Shown one piece after another: positions 60,056-64,000 of a stretch of DNA of 64,000 nt. Source of the stretch: DASZRZ01 sp963732925 (GTDB lineage: Bacteria > Acidobacteriota > Terriglobia > Terriglobales > Acidobacteriaceae). The first letter of the stretch is position 1. Each line of letters begins with the position of its first letter. The notes below the pieces were generated by a model. It searched no databases and was not told the origin of the DNA. It was given only the letters and a program-made list of their open reading frames with translations. Both the position numbers and the translations under genes were made by a program. The stretch covers positions 105,848 to 169,847 of the forward strand of contig CAVTBJ010000001.1 of NCBI GenBank assembly GCA_963732925.1, in the 5' to 3' direction.

Positions 60056-62932
60056 ATGAACCGCTTGAGAACATTCGCCGCATTAGCGCTGGTTGCTCTC
60101 GTTTTCCTGCCTGCGTCTTCTCTGCCTGCCTGGGGATTTGCCCAGGGCGTGGTTCGCACCAATCCGGGATCGAGGCCGTCCATCCGCACCATTGCGGCGC
60201 CGCGCCTTCCGTTGGAAAAGTACAAGCTGAAAAATGGCCTGGAAGTCATCCTCTTGGAAGACCACCGGTTGCCGCTCACGGCAGTCGACCTGTGGTATCA
60301 CGTGGGACCGGCCAACGAGAGGAAAGGCCGCACTGGTTTTGCCCACCTCTTCGAACACATGATGTTTCAGGGCTCGCGGGACATCGCCGAGCCGTTTCAG
60401 GTCCTGGAAGCCGCCGGGGCCAGCCAGATTAACGGCACCACGGATTTCGACCGTACCAACTACTTTGAAACCGTTCCCTCCAACCGCCTGGAAACCGCGC
60501 TGTGGCTGGAAAGCGACCGCATGGGGTTCCTTGAGCAGAAGCTGGATGCGGCTCAACTGGAAAACCAGCGCGCCGTCGTCCGCAACGAGCGCCGCGAGGG
60601 AGAGAACCGTCCCTACGACCTGGTGGAGGAAGGCGTCTTTCACACCCTGTTTCCGAAAGGTCATCCTTACTATGGCTCCGTTATCGGTTCGCACGCCGAC
60701 ATCGAGGCCGCCGAACTGGAGGACGTCCGCGCCTTCCACAAGCAGTACTACACCCCAAACAATGCCAGTCTGGCGATCGTGGGCGACATCGACAAGGTCA
60801 AAACCAAGGCGCTGGTGGAGAAATACTTTGGCACCATTCCCGCGGGTCCGCCGGTCCCCAAAATCGATGCCACCACACCTCCCATCACCAGCGAGCGGCG
60901 CGCGGTCATCACCGATAAGGTGGAGTTGCCGCGCGTTTACCTGGCCTGGATCACCGATCCCATCTACAAGCCGGGCGACGCCGAGGCGGACATCTTGGCG
61001 CAGATTTTGGGCGGAGGAAAATCCAGCCGGCTCTATAAGAAGCTGGTGTATGAAAAGCAGATTGCCCAGTCGGTGGACGCCAGCCAGGAGTCACTGATGC
61101 TCGGGTCGGTGTTTGAGATCAGCGCCACAGCGCGTCCCGGCGTCAAGCCGGAGGAACTGGAGAAAGCGATCGATGAGGAACTTGCCGCCATGGTCCAGTC
61201 CGGGCCAACGCCGGCGGAAATGGAGCGCGCGCGCAATACCATTCAGTCTTCCATGATTCGGGGACTGGAGCGCATGGGAGGCTTCGGCGGCGTGGCCGAC
61301 CGCCTCAATCAGTACAACCATTTCCTGGGAACTCCCGACTACCTGGCGCAAGACCTGGCTCGCTACCAGAACGCCACCGCGGCCGGTGTGCAGAAACTCG
61401 CGGCCACCGAGCTGGCCCGCAACAAACGCGTGGTGGTCTACGGCGTGCCTGGCGAGAAGGTCATCGAGGATGTGCCCAGGCGCGCTGCCGCAAAACCGAA
61501 AACGGAGCAGACCGTTGCGCAGCAAACGGAAGAGAGGGAGAGTTGGCGCGCCACCCCACCCTCAGCGGGGTCCTCTCTGGAGTTCAAGCTGCCGGTTCCC
61601 AGGCGCATGGATCTGCCCAACGGGCTTACAGTCTTACTGGTGGAGCAGCATCAGCTGCCGGTCGTCTCCGCCAGCATCGCCATCCTCAGCGGGGCCGATG
61701 CCAATCCCCTGGACCGGCCGGGGCTGGCCTCGTTTACCGCCGACATGCTCGACGCGGGCACCACGACTCGCCCCGCGCTGCAGCTTGCCGACGACGTTGC
61801 CCAGATTGGCGCCATCCTGAACGCGAGCTCCAGTACTGATTCCTCCAGCGTGAGCCTGCGCGTGCTGAAAAACAATATCGACAAGGGCTTCGAACTGCTC
61901 TCGGATGTAACTCTGCATCCGGCATTCGTGCCCCAGGAACTGCAACGCGTGCGCCAGCGACGCCTGGTTGAGTTGCTGCAGATGCGCGATAACCCAGGCC
62001 AGCTTGCCGCTAGCGTTTTCAGCCGCGTGGTCTTCGGCAGCAACCATCCCTACGGTTTCCCGAACCTGGGGACAGAAGGATCCAACAAGGCAATCACCCG
62101 CGCTGACATTCAAAGCTTCTGGAAGACGCGTTATGTCCCCGGCAATGCCGCGCTGGTGGTAACCGGCGACATCAGCGAGAGTGAAGTCCGGACGCTGGCG
62201 AAAAAGTACTTTGGCCAATGGACGGGACCAACGCCCGAGTTGGAACTCATGCCCGCCGATAACCCGCTTACCCGCCATATCGTGATCGTCGATAATCCCG
62301 GAGCGCCGCAGACCCAGTTGCGTGTCGGACATATCGGAATTGCACGCGATAGTCCTGACTACATTTCCCTGGGCGTCATGAACGCCGCCCTCGGCGGCAA
62401 CTTTTCCAGCCGCATCAACATGAACCTGCGCGAGGAGCATGGCTACACCTACGGCGCGTACTCGGTCTTCGCCTCGCGCCGCGTGCCGGGACCGTTCTTC
62501 ATCGCGGCCGGCGTTCGCACCGACGCTACCGCGCCGGCCATTTCCGAAATCTTTAAGGAAGTCGACCGCATGCAGCAAGAGCCCATCACCGCGCAGGAAC
62601 TGGCGCTGGCCAAGGATTCCATTGCGCGCTCCTTGCCCGGCATGTTCGAAACCACCGCCTCCACGGCCAACAGCATCGGCAGTCTCTTCGTTTATGGCCT
62701 GCCGCTGGATTACTATCGCGACTTTCCCGCCAAGGTGGACTCGGTCGACGCCAGCGACGTGCAGCAGATGGCAAAGGAGTACCTCAGGCCGAGGCGCATG
62801 GTCGTTGTAGCGGTCGGCGACCGCGCCAAGATTGAACCCGAGCTGAAAAAGCTCGACCTCGGCGCAACCGAACTGCGCAATTTCGAAGGGAATGTTTTAC
62901 CGGAGGCGCAAGCTGCGCCGGCAGGGAGGTAA
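60056..62932 (+). CDS. Two-domain M16 (pitrilysin/insulinase) family peptidase, exported
   Basis: This 958-residue protein has a signal peptide (FAALALVALVFLPASSLPAWG). The first M16 unit (about 45-480) has the inverted zinc motif H97-L-F-E100-H101 in RTGFAHLFEHMMFQGS and a downstream NERREGENRPYDLVEEG holding the third ligand. The second unit (about 515-940) has the same fold (LDRPGLASFTADMLDAGTTTR) without HxxEH, so it is the inactive partner. Most relatives encode these halves as two genes; here they are fused in one chain, as in E. coli PqqL/YhjJ-type proteins. It probably degrades peptides in the periplasm. AAGGAG lies six bases before the ATG. Confidence 0.92.
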   Translation: MNRLRTFAALALVALVFLPASSLPAWGFAQGVVRTNPGSRPSIRTIAAPRLPLEKYKLKNGLEVILLEDHRLPLTAVDLWYHVGPANERKGRTGFAHLFEHMMFQGSRDIAEPFQVLEAAGASQINGTTDFDRTNYFETVPSNRLETALWLESDRMGFLEQKLDAAQLENQRAVVRNERREGENRPYDLVEEGVFHTLFPKGHPYYGSVIGSHADIEAAELEDVRAFHKQYYTPNNASLAIVGDIDKVKTKALVEKYFGTIPAGPPVPKIDATTPPITSERRAVITDKVELPRVYLAWITDPIYKPGDAEADILAQILGGGKSSRLYKKLVYEKQIAQSVDASQESLMLGSVFEISATARPGVKPEELEKAIDEELAAMVQSGPTPAEMERARNTIQSSMIRGLERMGGFGGVADRLNQYNHFLGTPDYLAQDLARYQNATAAGVQKLAATELARNKRVVVYGVPGEKVIEDVPRRAAAKPKTEQTVAQQTEERESWRATPPSAGSSLEFKLPVPRRMDLPNGLTVLLVEQHQLPVVSASIAILSGADANPLDRPGLASFTADMLDAGTTTRPALQLADDVAQIGAILNASSSTDSSSVSLRVLKNNIDKGFELLSDVTLHPAFVPQELQRVRQRRLVELLQMRDNPGQLAASVFSRVVFGSNHPYGFPNLGTEGSNKAITRADIQSFWKTRYVPGNAALVVTGDISESEVRTLAKKYFGQWTGPTPELELMPADNPLTRHIVIVDNPGAPQTQLRVGHIGIARDSPDYISLGVMNAALGGNFSSRINMNLREEHGYTYGAYSVFASRRVPGPFFIAAGVRTDATAPAISEIFKEVDRMQQEPITAQELALAKDSIARSLPGMFETTASTANSIGSLFVYGLPLDYYRDFPAKVDSVDASDVQQMAKEYLRPRRMVVVAVGDRAKIEPELKKLDLGATELRNFEGNVLPEAQAAPAGR

Positions 62933-62937
62933 GGCCT

Positions 62938-63015
62938 CAACCACAAAGGGCACGAAGGTCGCACCAAGGAGTTCGAAAAGCGCCTTCGTGATTTCCTTTG
63001 TGTCCTTTGTGGTTG
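62938..63015. terminator. Imperfect 21-bp inverted repeat between convergent genes
   Basis: The left arm at 62938-62958 (CAACCACAAAGGGCACGAAGG) and the right arm at 62995-63015 are inverted copies, matching at 19 of 21 positions. The segment lies between the convergent M16 peptidase and superoxide dismutase genes. It may be a bidirectional terminator or a mobile palindromic element. Confidence 0.55.
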
Positions 63016-63037
63016 GCTTTGTCCTGAAGTAGCTGAA

Positions 63038-63652
63038 TTATTTGTATCCTGCTTCTTGCAGGCGTTGGTTTACTGCGTCCCAGTTCACTACGTTCCACCA
63101 TGCCTTCAGGTATTCGGGACGGCGGTTCTGATATTTCAAGTAGTAGGCATGCTCCCAGACGTCGTTTCCCATGATGGGGAAAGCCCCCTGCATCAGGGGC
63201 GAGTCCTGGTTGGCACTGGAAATCAATTCGAAGCTGCCGCCTTTGAAAACCAGCCAGGTCCAGCCGCTTCCGAACCGCTTGGCTCCGTTGTCGTTGAATT
63301 TTTCCTGGAACGCCTGCAGGCCTCCCAGCTTGTCATCGATGACCTTGGCAATGGCGCCGGTCGGGTTGCCGCCGCCGCTGGGTTTCATGATCTTCCAGAA
63401 CATGCTGTGGTTGGCGTGTCCGCCTCCGTTGTTCTGAACCGCGGTGCGAATCGCCTCCGGAACCGTGTTCATGTTGCGCAGAATGTCCTCCACGGACTTC
63501 TTCTGCAGCTCGGGAGCCTTCTCCAGCGCCGTGTTCAGATTGTTGACGTAGGCGGCGTGGTGCTTGTCATGGTGCAGACGCATGGTCTGCTCGTCGATGT
63601 GTGGTTCCAGCGCTTTGTAATCGTATGGCAAGGGTGGAACTTCATAAGCCAT
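63038..63652 (-). CDS. Fe/Mn superoxide dismutase
   Basis: This 204-residue enzyme carries the full Fe/Mn-SOD set. Metal ligands are His27 in MRLHHDKHHAAYVNNLN, His82 in HANHSMFWKIM, and Asp164 and His168 in MGNDVWEHAYYLKYQNRRPEYL. The middle GSGWTWLVFKGGSFELIS is typical of the Mn/cambialistic group, and no signal peptide is present, so it is cytoplasmic. It removes superoxide by dismutation to peroxide and oxygen. The start at 63652 has GGAGG eight bases upstream; upstream frame to 63739 rejected. It is convergent with the M16 gene. Metal preference (Fe or Mn) cannot be fixed by eye. Confidence 0.95.
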   Translation of the reverse strand: MAYEVPPLPYDYKALEPHIDEQTMRLHHDKHHAAYVNNLNTALEKAPELQKKSVEDILRNMNTVPEAIRTAVQNNGGGHANHSMFWKIMKPSGGGNPTGAIAKVIDDKLGGLQAFQEKFNDNGAKRFGSGWTWLVFKGGSFELISSANQDSPLMQGAFPIMGNDVWEHAYYLKYQNRRPEYLKAWWNVVNWDAVNQRLQEAGYK

Positions 63653-63840
63653 CAGGTCTTCCTCCACAAGAGTCTGGTTACGACACTCTGAAACCTCTAA
63701 GCATAGTCCCCTTGCGCGGGATTCGCCAGTCCTCGGCATCGGCTTGCAACGAACGGCCAGCGGAGGTTCACACGAGGTTTAGAAGATGCGAGGTTTTGAA
63801 GGAATGACAAGAATTGCCGCGTCGTCCCGCCCGTCGTGAC

Positions 63841-63877
63841 TAAGGTTTGCCAGAGCCGTGATTAAGGTTTGCCAGAG
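63841..63877. repeat. 15-bp direct repeat, 22-base period
   Basis: TAAGGTTTGCCAGAG occurs at 63841-63855 and 63863-63877. The second copy includes the stop codon region of the PEP-CTERM gene on the minus strand, the first lies just after it, so a short tandem duplication has occurred at the gene end. Confidence 0.75.
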
Positions 63878-64000
63878 AAGCGGCGTTTTTTGCGTGTCGC
63901 GCCCCACAGGCCGGCAAGGCCGCTTCCCAGCAGGAGCAGCGTGGCCGGCTCTCCGTTGATGAACGACTGGCTGTTGAACTTGAGTTCGAGATAGAAGGGG
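63862..64000 (-). CDS. C-terminus of a second PEP-CTERM protein (cut by window edge)
   Basis: The minus-strand frame reads INGEPATLLLLGSGLAGLW then ATRKKRRFSGKP before a TAA at 63862-63864. This is a PEP-CTERM tripartite signal with a GEP variant of the PEP motif, a hydrophobic helix and a basic end. The start is beyond the right edge. It is the second PEP-CTERM gene in the window, about 5 kb from the first. Confidence 0.7.
   Translation of the reverse strand, partial: PFYLELKFNSQSFINGEPATLLLLGSGLAGLWGATRKKRRFSGKP

Noticed and set aside
63841..63877. Start of a CRISPR array
   Set aside because: Only two copies with a 7-base spacing, no further repeats and no cas genes.

Overview
The window is GC-rich, gene-dense bacterial chromosome. 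It most resembles an Acidobacteriota genome, for example a Koribacter- or Terriglobia-like lineage. This rests on an Oar-like TonB-dependent receptor with an N-terminal carboxypeptidase-regulatory domain, PEP-CTERM proteins, exported beta-propeller (YncE/PQQ-like) proteins, a DUF1080 protein, a GH106 glycosidase and DUF190/CrcB genes. The assignment is by family content only. I saw no phage, transposase, plasmid gene or CRISPR array. One RNA gene is present, a tRNA-Lys(CUU).

Layout. 0-1.4 kb: end of a fluoride channel gene (crcB) and three PII-like DUF190 domains in two translationally coupled genes. 1.4-5.9 kb: exported DUF1080 protein, two beta-propeller proteins (one carrying a C-terminal cytochrome c domain) and a small exported protein. 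6-12.9 kb: stress and energy island with a double UspA, a frameshifted cNMP-binding gene, a ComEA-like HhH protein, Hsp20, a Cys-rich protein, OsmC and PEP synthase; four intergenic CRP/FNR-like palindromes lie here. 13-20.4 kb: an SDR, a membrane-anchored hypothetical, then a Tat-exported molybdenum hydroxylase (2Fe-2S, Mo and FAD subunits) with a cytochrome b-type membrane subunit and a small helical protein. 20.4-24.3 kb (minus strand): ruined multicopper oxidase, DoxX, ClC channel with a TrkA-C domain. 24.6-34.8 kb: TonB receptor, paralogous YncE propellers, MscS channel, exported protein, and an OmpR-type two-component system.

34.9-39.5 kb: exported Pro/Gln-rich protein, outer-membrane-like protein, GH106 glycosidase. 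39.7-42.7 kb: Nudix, CHAD+Ppx-type HD, and PhoU-like genes, which look like a polyphosphate/phosphate module with two frameshifted members. 43.3-49.5 kb: tRNA-Lys, DHA2 MFS exporter, PilZ protein, small proteins, a multiply frameshifted membrane protein, class III aminotransferase and alpha/beta hydrolase. 49.5-53.8 kb: RND pump with its adaptor lipoprotein. 54-64 kb: class I aminotransferase, UspA, acyl-CoA dehydrogenase, PEP-CTERM protein, NTF2-like protein, possible zinc-ribbon protein, two-domain M16 peptidase, Fe/Mn superoxide dismutase, and the C-terminus of a second PEP-CTERM protein at the right edge.

The strongest leads are: (1) a PaoABC-like periplasmic molybdenum hydroxylase coupled to a formate-dehydrogenase-gamma-like cytochrome b; (2) a 2+1 arrangement of PII-like DUF190 domains beside the fluoride channel; (3) a candidate CRP/FNR-type regulon covering the stress island; (4) a CHAD domain joined to an isolated Ppx/GppA HD domain beside a PhoU-like gene; and (5) five genes that read as real proteins only when indels or stops are repaired, which means either local decay or consensus errors in the sequence.
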